Source: Paenibacillus sp. MMS20-IR301
Lineage (GTDB): Bacteria > Bacillota > Bacilli > Paenibacillales > Paenibacillaceae
Length of the DNA stretch: 64,000 nucleotides
Reading direction: 5' to 3'
Assembly (NCBI RefSeq): GCF_032302195.1
Contig: NZ_CP135275.1
Coordinates: 372,001-436,000 of the forward strand
Shown here: positions 17,424-25,976 of the stretch, piece after piece
Layout: each line of letters opens with the position of its first letter
Position numbering within the stretch: the stretch's first letter is position 1
Position numbers and translations under genes: made by a program
The notes under the pieces: generated by a model
Told to the model about the DNA's origin: nothing
Databases searched by the model: none
The model's input: the letters and a program-made list of their open reading frames with translations, nothing else

Positions 17424-18299
17424 ATGGAACAGCAGCAGCGTTATGAGAATTTGAAACTGGGTGAACGCGGAGCCATTGTCAGCATCATTGCTTACATCTG
17501 CTTGTCCGCTCTGAAACTGATCATCGGGAATATCTCCGGCTCTGAAGCCTTGAAGGCAGACGGTCTGAATAATGCAACGGATATAGTAGCTTCCATCGCT
17601 GTGCTGGTCGGTCTGAAGCTGGCCCAGCGGCCGGCGGATGAAGATCATCCTTACGGCCACTGGAAATCGGAGACGATCGCTTCCCTGATCGCCTCCTTTA
17701 TTATGATGGCAGTCGGGCTGCAGGTATTGATTACGGCAGTCTTCTCGGTCTTCAAGCGGCACGGGGAATCGCCGGATCTGATCTCCGTATGGACCGGGCT
17801 GTTCTGTGCTGCGGTGATGTATTTCGTGTATCGTTACAATAAGCAGCTGGCCCTCAAAATCAAAAGCCAGGCTGTGATGGCCGCAGCCAAAGATAATATT
17901 TCGGATGCCCTGGTCAGCATCGGCGCTGTAATCGGTATTGCCGGCTCGCAGTTCGGCATGCCCTGGCTTGATGCTGTAACAGCTATTATTGTAGGCTTAG
18001 TGATCTGCAGGACGGCATGGGATATATTCCGTGATGCCTCGCATCACCTGTCCGACGGCTTCGACGAAACGATTATACAGGTGTTTAAGGAGACGGTAGA
18101 GCAGGTGGAAGGTGTGGAGGAGGTTAAGGAGCTGCGGGCAAGAAACTATGGCAGCAATGCTGTAGTGGACGTTGTCCTGTCTATCGAGCGGGGCCTGGAA
18201 TTCCAGGAGGCTCATAATGTGGCAACCAATGTGGAGAATGAGCTTAAGAAATCCTCAGAGGTCATTGAGGTCCATGTGCATTATGAGCCGTCCAAGTAA
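17424..18299 (+). CDS. Cation diffusion facilitator (CDF) family transporter
   Basis: 291-residue efflux carrier of the CDF family (Zn, Mn or Fe against protons). The N-terminal two thirds have about six membrane segments; the pattern D-x3-D in LNNATDIVASI and its partner NISDALVSIG are the usual intramembrane metal-site regions, and HPYGHWKSETI is the cytoplasmic loop signature after the second helix. The C-terminal about 80 residues (EGVEEVKELRARNYGSNA) are the cytosolic dimerisation domain. ATG 17424 follows GAGAGGGG. It stands alone between the sugar operon and a convergent drug exporter gene. Metal specificity is not evident. Confidence 0.92.
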   Translation: MEQQQRYENLKLGERGAIVSIIAYICLSALKLIIGNISGSEALKADGLNNATDIVASIAVLVGLKLAQRPADEDHPYGHWKSETIASLIASFIMMAVGLQVLITAVFSVFKRHGESPDLISVWTGLFCAAVMYFVYRYNKQLALKIKSQAVMAAAKDNISDALVSIGAVIGIAGSQFGMPWLDAVTAIIVGLVICRTAWDIFRDASHHLSDGFDETIIQVFKETVEQVEGVEEVKELRARNYGSNAVVDVVLSIERGLEFQEAHNVATNVENELKKSSEVIEVHVHYEPSK

Positions 18300-18340
18300 A
18301 ATTATAGTGTAAGCATACAAAGGAATTCCAAAACCAGGAA

Positions 18341-19728
18341 TTATCTTTGCCGTTTGCCCGTTAGCCATAGACTGAATAGTGCTCCGAATACAGCGATGCA
18401 GGCAGCGAGCAGGAAAGTGTCCGCGTATGCAGCCAGCTCTGCTAAGGGAGCGTCAATGCCTGGTACCCCTGCCCTGGTATTGATTCTAATACGCATAAAT
18501 TGACTTAATCCGGCAATGGAAAGAGGGATAATGAGGTTGGAGCTTGCCGAAATAAGTGGTGTAACCCGGCTGATTGACTCCCTGGGGGCAGACTGCAGGA
18601 TGTAAGTGTTCAGTGACATCATGCAAAGCCCCATCCCGATTCCGAGTAATCCCACTACCCCCGTAATCAGCACTCCATCTGCATTCATGTTCATACGCGA
18701 AAGAAGCGTTAAAGCTAAAGCAATAATTCCCAGACCGGCACTTGCTAGAGGCCGAATACCGATACGGTCAAAAAGTCTGCCTCCAACAGGCATTAATAGT
18801 CCGGAAGTAACCGCCAGCATGCTCATCACCAGTCCGGCCTGAAACGGGCTATAGCCCTTGAAATTCTGTAAATACTGCGGAATAAATACGATTGATCCGT
18901 TAAGAGCTATATATTGTATCCAGCTCACTAACATCCCTCTCCTAAAACTGGCTGCCCGAAAAGCCTTCAATTCCAAAATGGAATCAGGGTGCCGTGTCTC
19001 ATGGACCCATAACCAAATCAGCAGCATAACACCGGCAATGACCATTAGCCATGCAATCAAAGGAACAGAGCTAACATTTAGACTTAATGCGATTAGGACA
19101 AAGGCGGCCGGGGCCAATATTAAGCCGAGCAGATCCAATGATTTTGTATTCACGGAAGGGGAGGGTGCGCTCAGCAAGCCGGATTTAGGCAAATAATACA
19201 AACCTAATAATATACCGTAAGGACTCCCAGCGGCAAATTAATCAGGAATATCCAGTGCCAGCTGACAGATTCTATTAACCAGCCGGATAGGACAGGGCCT
19301 GAGGCTGGTGCCAGCAGCATCGGAATACCGAGCATTCCCATGACTTGTCCTTTTTTGTCTGCGGGTGCAAGGCGGAAAACCATAGCCATGCCTATGGGCT
19401 GCACCATTCCTCCGCCTAACCCCTGCAGGACTCTAAATGCGATTAACTGTTCTGCATTCTGAGCGGCCGTACATATTAATGAGCCGAACACAAATAACAT
19501 TACGGCTATGCTATAAGCTTTGGCTGCGCCAAATCTGTCTGAGAACCATCCTGCCAGCGGAATTGTTACAGACATTGCCAGCAAATATCCTGTGATTACC
19601 CATTGCAAAGTATCAAAAGAAACTCCAAAATCTCTAGCCAGATTGGGAATAGCCACATTCATAGCAGTGCTGTCGATCATTACCATCATCATTCCGGGGA
19701 TAATTGCCAATATAGCTTTTTTATTCAT
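18341..19728 (-). pseudogene. DHA2-type (EmrB/QacA) MFS exporter broken by one frameshift
   Basis: The gene starts at ATG 19728 behind AGGAGAAAAGCT and reads as a normal 14-helix multidrug exporter (motif IDSTAMNVAIPNLARDF in the first helix, GWFSDRFGAAK in the first loop) until a stop at 19204. The rest of the family sequence continues in another frame (ILLGLYYLPKSG onward) to 18341. Reading GGTATATTATTAGGTTTG one base earlier restores the frame, so a single-base deletion at about 19213-19218, or a sequencing error, explains it. The two halves together have the normal length of about 460 residues. A divergent TetR gene lies next to it and probably controls it. Confidence 0.85.
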
Positions 19729-19757
19729 AGCTTTTCTCCTCTTTAGTGAACGTTGTG

Positions 19758-19786
19758 TTGATTAGCTGTTGCCCGTTGATTATAAT
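19758..19786 (+). promoter_or_regulatory. Promoter of TetR gene with repeated GTTGATTA motif
   Basis: TTGATT (19758-19763) and TATAAT (19781-19786) are separated by 17 nt. GTTGATTA occurs twice here (19757 and 19775) and its inverse TAATCAAC occurs at 19833-19840, so the divergent region probably carries the TetR operator. Confidence 0.65.
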
Positions 19787-19893
19787 GTAAAGACCCAAAA
19801 AATCGATGGTCATGATCTGGGCTTGTGTTCATTAATCAACCAGAAGCTGCTGAATGATCGGTAACGGGCACTTTTTTTAGGGAGAGAGAGACT

Positions 19894-20499
19894 ATGAATG
19901 ATAAGGTTGACCGGCGTATTCTGAGAACCCGGACTCTATTACGAGATGTTCTCCTTGATTTGGCATCAGAAAAAACCCTCGAAAGCATCACTGTAAGAGA
20001 GTTGACAGAAAAAGCCGGATTAAACAGAGGGACTTTTTATTTGCACTATAAGGACATTCATGATTTTTACGAACAATTCAAGCATGAGCTGCTGGAACAG
20101 TTCCATGCACTGATTAAGAAGCTCGGCCACACTCCTGAGAGCCAGGAGCCCTTCAGTAATCCTCCTTCCGGATATGTCCGCCCTTTTGAGTATGTACTTG
20201 AACAAAAACGGTTTTTTAAAGTTTTTATGGGGCGCGGAGGGGATTCGGCACTTTCACTCCAGATGACTGAATTAATAAACCGGCAATTCGTGCATGCTTA
20301 CAAAGCCAAGCACCGTCAGACCTCTTCCCCGGAAATCCCTGTGAAACAAGAGTATTTATTTGCCTATTTGGCCTCAGCCTATGTGGGAACTATCCAATTT
20401 TGGATCCAGCGGGATTTCGACTTATCTCCTGCGGATATGACTATTGTATTCTCACAGATTTCCAGGCTTGGCTCCACTCATGTGAATTTTACGGATTAA
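19894..20499 (+). CDS. TetR/AcrR family regulator of adjacent exporter
   Basis: 201-residue repressor. The DNA-binding domain covers about residues 8-55 (ITVRELTEKAGLNRGTFYLH) and the rest is a helical ligand domain with FEYVLEQKRFFKVFMGRGG, typical of TetR proteins beside EmrB-type exporters. The start ATG 19894 has AGGGAGAGAG upstream. It is divergent from the frameshifted exporter, so loss of the exporter would leave the regulator without its target. Confidence 0.9.
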   Translation: MNDKVDRRILRTRTLLRDVLLDLASEKTLESITVRELTEKAGLNRGTFYLHYKDIHDFYEQFKHELLEQFHALIKKLGHTPESQEPFSNPPSGYVRPFEYVLEQKRFFKVFMGRGGDSALSLQMTELINRQFVHAYKAKHRQTSSPEIPVKQEYLFAYLASAYVGTIQFWIQRDFDLSPADMTIVFSQISRLGSTHVNFTD

Positions 20500-20511
20500 T
20501 CTATTCTTGCC

Positions 20512-21045
20512 TCAAAAGATAACAATGCCGCAGACCGCCGACAGAAGGATGGCTGCAAAGGGATGGAGCTTATACTTGAGCACGGCCGTCAGGCAGAGTA
20601 CACAGATGATTAACATCCCGAGATTCGGCCAGGTGAGCAGCGGCTTCCCGGACCCGCCCGCCCCGAAATGGACCGCAGCATAGATGATAAACCCGGTGAT
20701 GACCGGACGCAATCCATAGAACGAAGCTCTTACCCAGCGGTTGCCCTGCATCTTCAGAAAGAATGAAGCGCAGAGGATGACGATGATCAGGGACGGCAGT
20801 ATGATTCCGGCGGTTGCCGCGGCAGCCCCGGCGAGACCAAGCTGCGAGTAGCCGATTAGAGTCGCCGTATTTGTGGCAATGGACCCGGGAGACATGCCGG
20901 CCAGCGCCACCAGCTCCTGGAATTTCTGCGGCTGAATCCAGCCGTTATCCGTCACTTCACGCTGAATGAGTGCGATAATCGCATAACCTCCGCCGAATGA
21001 AATCGACCCTATTTTCAAGAATACAACAAACAATTGCCATAACAC
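20512..21045 (-). CDS. Chromate transporter, short form (second subunit)
   Basis: 177-residue membrane protein of the CHR family. The signature SFGGGYAIIALIQREV lies near residue 16 and GMSPGSIATNTATLIGY near 50. Short CHR proteins consist of one half and work as pairs; the partner is encoded just upstream on the same strand with a 14-nt gap. Start is GTG 21045 with a weak GGTG ribosome site, consistent with translational coupling to the upstream gene. Export of chromate is the family function; real substrate not shown. Confidence 0.9.
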   Translation of the reverse strand: MLWQLFVVFLKIGSISFGGGYAIIALIQREVTDNGWIQPQKFQELVALAGMSPGSIATNTATLIGYSQLGLAGAAAATAGIILPSLIIVILCASFFLKMQGNRWVRASFYGLRPVITGFIIYAAVHFGAGGSGKPLLTWPNLGMLIICVLCLTAVLKYKLHPFAAILLSAVCGIVIF

Positions 21046-21059
21046 TTACATCAGCACCT

Positions 21060-21701
21060 TTAAATATAATATTCCGGATAGTTAATCTCGAGCTGGTTAT
21101 CCTTCACATCCTTTTCCGTCACTGCGGAAATCCCCAGGGCATGTTTGATGATGATGACGGCTACACCGGCCGCCGGACCGCCGAGAATCAGATAGACTGA
21201 GTTCAGCGAGGTGAAAAATAGCACAAGCACCGTCAGTCCGGTGATGACCAGCGTAGCTGAATCAAAAATGGAGCTTCGTCCCACTCTATATGCCGCCAGA
21301 ATAATCAAAGCCACCACGGCCGCATGAACTCCCTTCAGCGCCGCTGCCACTTTGGGAACATCCTTATACATCGTGCCGAAGACACTGAGAATCAGTACAA
21401 TCAATAAGGTCGGCAGCGTTATGCCGGTTACGGCAATGACCGCCCCCGCAGTTCCGGCCAGCCTGTATCCGATATAGGCAGCCGAATTCACCGCTACACC
21501 GCCTGGTGCGGAACCCGCCACAGAGACCATATCCCCGACTTCATCTTGCTTCAGCCAGCTTTTCTTCTCTACAACTTCCCGCTCAATCGCCGTAATCATG
21601 GCATACCCTCCCCCGAAGGTGGAAGGCCCCAGCTTTAAGAAAACTACAAACAACTGTACAAGCTTATTCAGATATTCCCTGTGTTTCATTTTCATACTCA
21701 T
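21060..21701 (-). CDS. Chromate transporter, short form (first subunit)
   Basis: 213-residue CHR-family membrane protein with the signature TFGGGYAMITAIEREVV near residue 27 and SAPGGVAVNSAAYIGYR near 68. It pairs with the next gene as a two-gene short-CHR exporter. The start is ATG 21701 behind AGAGGTG; ATG 21695 is also possible. The C-terminus (YPEYYI) is polar and longer than that of its partner. Confidence 0.9.
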   Translation of the reverse strand: MSMKMKHREYLNKLVQLFVVFLKLGPSTFGGGYAMITAIEREVVEKKSWLKQDEVGDMVSVAGSAPGGVAVNSAAYIGYRLAGTAGAVIAVTGITLPTLLIVLILSVFGTMYKDVPKVAAALKGVHAAVVALIILAAYRVGRSSIFDSATLVITGLTVLVLFFTSLNSVYLILGGPAAGVAVIIIKHALGISAVTEKDVKDNQLEINYPEYYI

Positions 21702-22120
21702 CTGACACCTCTGGCTGCAATCGGTAATGGTGAACCCTATCTAATTATAGCACCTTAATTCCACTTTGGATGAATGTTATTGTACAAGGCACAGAGGCTT
21801 ACACTAACGAACGGGAATTTAAAATTTTTATTATTTGTAAAATATATCTCTGCTGCCGTTTACACTCGCCGGGGTCTATTTTTTTGAATAACGGGGAAAA
21901 TCCCCTGTTTTTTTACACTTTCCCTGCTGCGGGTTAATCCTGCGTTAATCGTTAAATGTACTCCCTGACAGAGCTCTAACCTGAGGAAATGTTCCTTTAC
22001 ATAGTTTTAATTATCACCAAACATAGGGCTTGTATGATGGGACTCGGGCGTCCTAATCGGGATTTTTACCTGAATTAGGAAATAGAAAGAAAAAAACTCA
22101 AAAAGTGGAGGTACTTTCTA
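21702..22120. other. Regulatory region before the phosphonate importer
   Basis: About 420 nt of AT-rich DNA without a coding frame. It holds 11-nt-spaced TTAATC/TTTACA repeats (21912-21950 and 21996-22012) and a hairpin CCTAAT...ATTAGG (22052-22079) in the leader just before the binding-protein gene. No known riboswitch was recognised. Confidence 0.6.
21912..21950 (+). promoter_or_regulatory. Possible PhoP box repeats
   Basis: TTTACA (21912), TTAATC (21934) and TTAATC (21945) sit on an 11-nt grid, like the tandem TT(A/C/T)A(C/T)A hexamers bound by PhoP in Bacillus. A further pair TTTACA/TTAATT, 11 nt apart, is at 21996-22012. This fits phosphate-starvation control of a phosphonate importer but is inference. 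Confidence 0.4.
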
Positions 22121-23218
22121 GTGAAAAAGAATTTAATGTTAACCGCCGTATTTGCAATGAGCATTGGTCTTCTGTCGGGATGTGGTTCTAATAACAATGG
22201 GGGCAGCAACAATAGTGCTGCCGGGAGCGCTGCACCAGCCACCGAGGTTACTGCCACTGCAACACCAGCGGGAGCAACCGAAATCAAAGAGCTGAAGATC
22301 AGCTTTGTTCCTTCCAAGGACCCGGATCAGATCATCACAGCTACCGATCCCCTTAAGGAATTACTTAAAACTCAATTGGCTACCGAAGGCTACAATGTAG
22401 ATACAGTAAGCATCGACGTCGGCACTACATACGAAGCGGTTGGTGAAGCCCTGACTGCCGGAACAACGGATATCGGTCTGATTCCCGGCGGTACTTACGC
22501 ACTGTATGATGATGGCGCTGAAGTTATTCTGACCGCAACCCGTGCCGGACTCTCCAATGATTCCGACAACCCGAAGGACTGGAATGACAACAAGCCTACC
22601 GAACCTACTGCAGATCAGGCTACTTACTACCGTTCCCTGCTGATTGCCGGCCCGACTGAAAAAGGCCAAGAGCTGGCTGCCAAGGTAAATGGCGGAGAAA
22701 GCCTGACCTGGGATGATCTGAACAGTGCCAACTGGGCAATCATGTCGACTACCTCTTCTGCCGGATACATCTATCCTACTCTGTGGCTGCAGGCCAACTA
22801 CAGCAAGAGCCTGACTGATCTGGCCCATGTGGTTACTTCTGATTCCTATGGCAGCTCCTTCGCCCGTCTGGCAAACGGCCAGGCTGACGTGATTGTTGCT
22901 TATGCGGATGCAAGAAGAGACTATGTGGATAAATGGACAGCAGAGCTTGGCAGAACAGCTTCTGTCTGGGATGAAACGAATGTAATCGGCGTAACTCAGG
23001 GAATCTACAATGACACGATCAGTGTCAGCAAGCAGTCCCCTCTGATGGACGATGCGTTCAAAGCTGCCCTTAAAGAGGCATTCATCGCTATTGCCCAGAC
23101 TCCGGAAGGTAAAGAAGTAATTTCCGTGTACAGCCATGAAGGCTACAAGGAAGCAACATCCGCTGATTATGACAATGAGCGTAAAGCCCAGGAACTGATC
23201 AAGAGCATGAAGCAATAA
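22121..23218 (+). CDS. phnD: Phosphonate/phosphite ABC transporter binding lipoprotein
   Basis: 365-residue substrate-binding protein of the PhnD/PtxB type. The signal peptide ends in a lipobox (LLSGC, Cys about residue 21) followed by a Gly/Asn/Ala/Thr-rich linker. Family features: ISFVPSKDPDQI near residue 67, and SSAGYIYPTLWLQ near residue 212. GTG 22121 follows GGAGG at 9-nt spacing. It opens the operon with one ATPase and two permeases; the hairpin between this gene and the ATPase gene may keep its expression above the rest. Ligand could be a phosphonate, phosphite or phosphate ester. Confidence 0.92.
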   Translation: MKKNLMLTAVFAMSIGLLSGCGSNNNGGSNNSAAGSAAPATEVTATATPAGATEIKELKISFVPSKDPDQIITATDPLKELLKTQLATEGYNVDTVSIDVGTTYEAVGEALTAGTTDIGLIPGGTYALYDDGAEVILTATRAGLSNDSDNPKDWNDNKPTEPTADQATYYRSLLIAGPTEKGQELAAKVNGGESLTWDDLNSANWAIMSTTSSAGYIYPTLWLQANYSKSLTDLAHVVTSDSYGSSFARLANGQADVIVAYADARRDYVDKWTAELGRTASVWDETNVIGVTQGIYNDTISVSKQSPLMDDAFKAALKEAFIAIAQTPEGKEVISVYSHEGYKEATSADYDNERKAQELIKSMKQ

Positions 23219-23313
23219 ATCACGCAAGCTGAGAAAAGTGTGCAGGAAGTTATCGGATGAGGGCGTCATGGTGTCATGATGTTCTCATTCTTTACAAGAT
23301 AACCTCGAAGCCA

Positions 23314-23340
23314 AAGCCCCACTTTGTGGGGTTATTTTAA
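23314..23340 (+). terminator. Partial terminator between binding protein and ATPase genes
   Basis: AAGCCCCAC-TTT-GTGGGGTT followed by TATTTTAACTTTT. The weak T-tract suggests partial read-through, giving more binding protein than transporter. Confidence 0.6.
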
Positions 23341-23377
23341 CTTTTGTATGCCACATCACAAGATTGGAGTATCGGTC

Positions 23378-24160
23378 ATGATCGAATTCAAACAGGTGGA
23401 GAAACGGTACCCGAACGGAACCGTCGCCTTACAGCATATTGATCTGAGCATTGAGCAGGGCGAGTTCGTCGCTGTTATCGGCCTTTCCGGTGCCGGCAAG
23501 TCGACCCTGATCCGCTGCATTAACCGGATGCATGAAATTACGGGCGGCCAGTTGAATGTTGACGGTGTAGACGTAGCGAAGCTGAAGGGCAAGCAGGTCC
23601 GCCGGTTCCGCCGGAGAATCGGTATGATCTTCCAGTCGTTTAATCTGGTGACGAGAACAACGGTCATGAAGAATGTACTGGTGTCCTTCGTGCCTGACCT
23701 GCCGTTCTGGCGCAAGCTGACGGGGGTCTTCGCCAGGGAGCATAAAATTAAAGCGCTGGAGGCGCTCGATAAGGTCGGTATTCTGGACAAAGCGTATATC
23801 CGCGTGGATCAGCTGTCGGGCGGCCAGCAGCAGCGGGTTGCTCTGGCCCGTACGCTTGCGCAGAATCCCGATATTATTCTGGCGGATGAGCCCATCGCTT
23901 CGCTTGACCCTGTAACTTCAAGGATTGTCATGAACGATTTCAAGCGGATTAACATGGAGATGAACATCTCTGTCATTATGAACATCCACCATGTTGAGGT
24001 GGCCCTGGAATATGCGGACCGGATTATCGGCATCAGCAAGGGGGAGGTTGTATTTGACGGCGATTCGGGGCAGGTCACGAAGGCGGTTCTTGAGCAAATT
24101 TACGGTGAAAGGGTGGGGGAAGCGGGCCTGATGCCGGAGGAGAGTGCGCCTCATGTATGA
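23378..24160 (+). CDS. phnC: Phosphonate ABC transporter ATP-binding protein
   Basis: 260-residue ATPase. Walker A GLSGAGKST at residues 35-43, Q-loop at Q86, signature LSGGQ at 146-150 and Walker B IILADE at 166-171 are all intact. ATG 23378 is chosen for TGGAG 8 nt upstream; longer frames upstream lack a ribosome site. The end overlaps the start of the first permease gene by 8 nt, so translation is coupled. It energises phosphonate uptake with the two permeases encoded next. Confidence 0.94.
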   Translation: MIEFKQVEKRYPNGTVALQHIDLSIEQGEFVAVIGLSGAGKSTLIRCINRMHEITGGQLNVDGVDVAKLKGKQVRRFRRRIGMIFQSFNLVTRTTVMKNVLVSFVPDLPFWRKLTGVFAREHKIKALEALDKVGILDKAYIRVDQLSGGQQQRVALARTLAQNPDIILADEPIASLDPVTSRIVMNDFKRINMEMNISVIMNIHHVEVALEYADRIIGISKGEVVFDGDSGQVTKAVLEQIYGERVGEAGLMPEESAPHV

Positions 24161-24968
24161 TAAAATTTTCCCGCCCAAAAAAATAGTGCTGCCCGGCGGC
24201 AAAACGGTCCTGGAAAAACGCTCGCGTCTGCCGCTCGTTCTGCTGCTGATTGCTGCTGCGGTGATCGTATCGGTGGAGTTCACTGAATTTGATATCCGGG
24301 TGCTGTTCACCCGGGTGGGCCAGTTCTTCGTAATTATCGGGAATATGATTCCCCCTGACTGGAGTTATTGGAAGCATCTGCAAAAGGCGCTGATCGATAC
24401 CCTGCAGATGTCGCTCATCGGTTCGATGATCGGTGCGCTGCTTGCTCTGCCGACAGCTGTTCTAGCCTCTACGAATATAGTACGGAGCCGGATAGTCGTG
24501 ACCTTATTCAAAGTCATTCTCAGCCTGCTGCGAACACTCCCAACGCTGGTATCGGCACTGATTGCCACCTTCGTCTTCGGACTGGGCCCGACCGCCGGCG
24601 TGGTTGCCATATTGCTGTTCACCCTGTCCTATGTCGGCAAGCTGATGTATGAGCAGATCGAGAATGTGGATATGGGCGCTTTTGAAGCGATGGAATCCAT
24701 CGGCATGTCCCGGCTGCAGGCGTTCCGTTATGCGGTTATGCCTCAGGTGCTGCCGGGGTTCTTGTCCTACTCGCTGTACTGCTTCGAAGGCAATGTCCGC
24801 TACGCGGCGATTCTCGGTTACGTCGGGGCCGGGGGTGTAGGTCTGCTAATCAAGGAGGACCTCGGCTGGCGCGATTATCCGAACCTGGGGATGACGATCC
24901 TGTCGCTGGTGGTCATCGTATATCTGATTGAAACTGTAAGCGAGCATTTCCGCAAAAAACTAATCTAG
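24153..24968 (+). CDS. phnE: Phosphonate ABC transporter permease 1
   Basis: 271-residue membrane protein. A basic N-terminus (FPPKKIVLPGGKTVLEKRSR) precedes the first helix near residue 25; the permease core carries FEAMESIGMSRLQAFRYAVMP, the EAA-type loop of PhnE proteins, and the conserved ending YVGAGGVGLLI. ATG 24153 has GGAGGAGA upstream and overlaps the ATPase gene. Together with the next gene it forms a heterodimeric PhnE1-PhnE2 channel, a common arrangement in Bacillota. Confidence 0.93.
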   Translation: MYDKIFPPKKIVLPGGKTVLEKRSRLPLVLLLIAAAVIVSVEFTEFDIRVLFTRVGQFFVIIGNMIPPDWSYWKHLQKALIDTLQMSLIGSMIGALLALPTAVLASTNIVRSRIVVTLFKVILSLLRTLPTLVSALIATFVFGLGPTAGVVAILLFTLSYVGKLMYEQIENVDMGAFEAMESIGMSRLQAFRYAVMPQVLPGFLSYSLYCFEGNVRYAAILGYVGAGGVGLLIKEDLGWRDYPNLGMTILSLVVIVYLIETVSEHFRKKLI

Positions 24969-24982
24969 AGGAGGGGGAGCCT

Positions 24983-25789
24983 ATGTCCAGCATCGATAAG
25001 CAGCTTGGGGCCTCGCCCCGTAATCTCCGCTATGTGCTAACCGTAAGTATTATTGTATTTCTGTTGTTCATTTGGTCACTGGCAGCCGTCAACCTTGAGG
25101 ATATGAACCGCAGCGGGTTCAAAATTGCCGGAAATATCCTCAGCGGAATTGTTCATCCCGATCTGAATCTCCTGTTCAGCGTATCAAAGCAGAGTGTTCT
25201 CTATTTGCTGGTTCAGACTATGGCCATCGCATTTCTCGGAACCCTCGTCGGGGCAGTGCTCTCAGTTCCGCTTGCCTTCCTGGCAGCATCGAATGTCGTG
25301 CCGAAATGGCTGGCGTGGCTGACCCGGCTGGTGCTTATTATTATCCGGACTATTCCTGCCCTGGTCTACGGGCTGATGTTCATCCGCGTATCCGGTCCCG
25401 GTCCGTTTGCCGGTGTAATGACGGTAGGGATTACATCAATCGGCATGCTGGCTAAGCTCTATGTTGATGCAATTGAAGAGCTGGATACGAAGGTGCTTGA
25501 ATCGATGACCTCAATCGGCTGTTCTACCTTTGAGAAGATCCGTTACGGCATTCTTCCGCAGCTGCTGTCCGTCTTCCTGTCCGTGACGATCCACCGCTTC
25601 GATATGAATATGCGTGAGGCCTCGATTCTCGGTCTGGTGGGTGCCGGGGGGATTGGCGCACCGCTTATCTTTGCGATGAACGGGTACAAGTGGAATCAGG
25701 TCGGCTCAATCCTGATCGGCCTTGTCATTCTAATCCTGCTGATTGAATGGATCTCGAATAAGATCCGCGGCAGACTGGTTAAGGGCTGA
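24983..25789 (+). CDS. phnE: Phosphonate ABC transporter permease 2
   Basis: 268-residue PhnE-type permease with first helix at about residues 18-36, loop LESMTSIGCSTFEKIRYGILP and ending LVGAGGIGAPLIF. A strong GAGGAGGGGGAG precedes ATG 24983, 14 nt after the first permease. It is the last gene of the operon and is followed by a strong terminator. No C-P lyase or phosphonatase gene is seen in this window. Confidence 0.93.
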   Translation: MSSIDKQLGASPRNLRYVLTVSIIVFLLFIWSLAAVNLEDMNRSGFKIAGNILSGIVHPDLNLLFSVSKQSVLYLLVQTMAIAFLGTLVGAVLSVPLAFLAASNVVPKWLAWLTRLVLIIIRTIPALVYGLMFIRVSGPGPFAGVMTVGITSIGMLAKLYVDAIEELDTKVLESMTSIGCSTFEKIRYGILPQLLSVFLSVTIHRFDMNMREASILGLVGAGGIGAPLIFAMNGYKWNQVGSILIGLVILILLIEWISNKIRGRLVKG

Positions 25790-25823
25790 GCTTGAGCGGT
25801 TTATCATATTTGAATAAAAAAGA

Positions 25824-25858
25824 TGTCCCAGGCTGCAGCTGCCTGGGACACTTTTTTT
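25824..25858. terminator. Terminator after phosphonate importer
   Basis: TGTCCCAGGC pairs perfectly with GCCTGGGACA around a 7-nt loop, followed by C and seven T; A-runs before the stem would let it also serve the convergent phosphoesterase gene. Confidence 0.92.
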
Positions 25859-25976
25859 GTTAAGGGGCTCATCTGTTTCGGGGTCCGCGCAAAGTAGCGG
25901 AGTATGCTTCGCAGCTAAAGCCCCGCTTTGCGGGGATGTATGCGAACAGGTTGTGTGACTGTACAGGCCGGACGCT

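Noticed and set aside
20512..21701. One chromate transporter broken into two by a frameshift
   Set aside because: Both parts carry their own complete signature, start and stop; paired short CHR genes are a normal arrangement.
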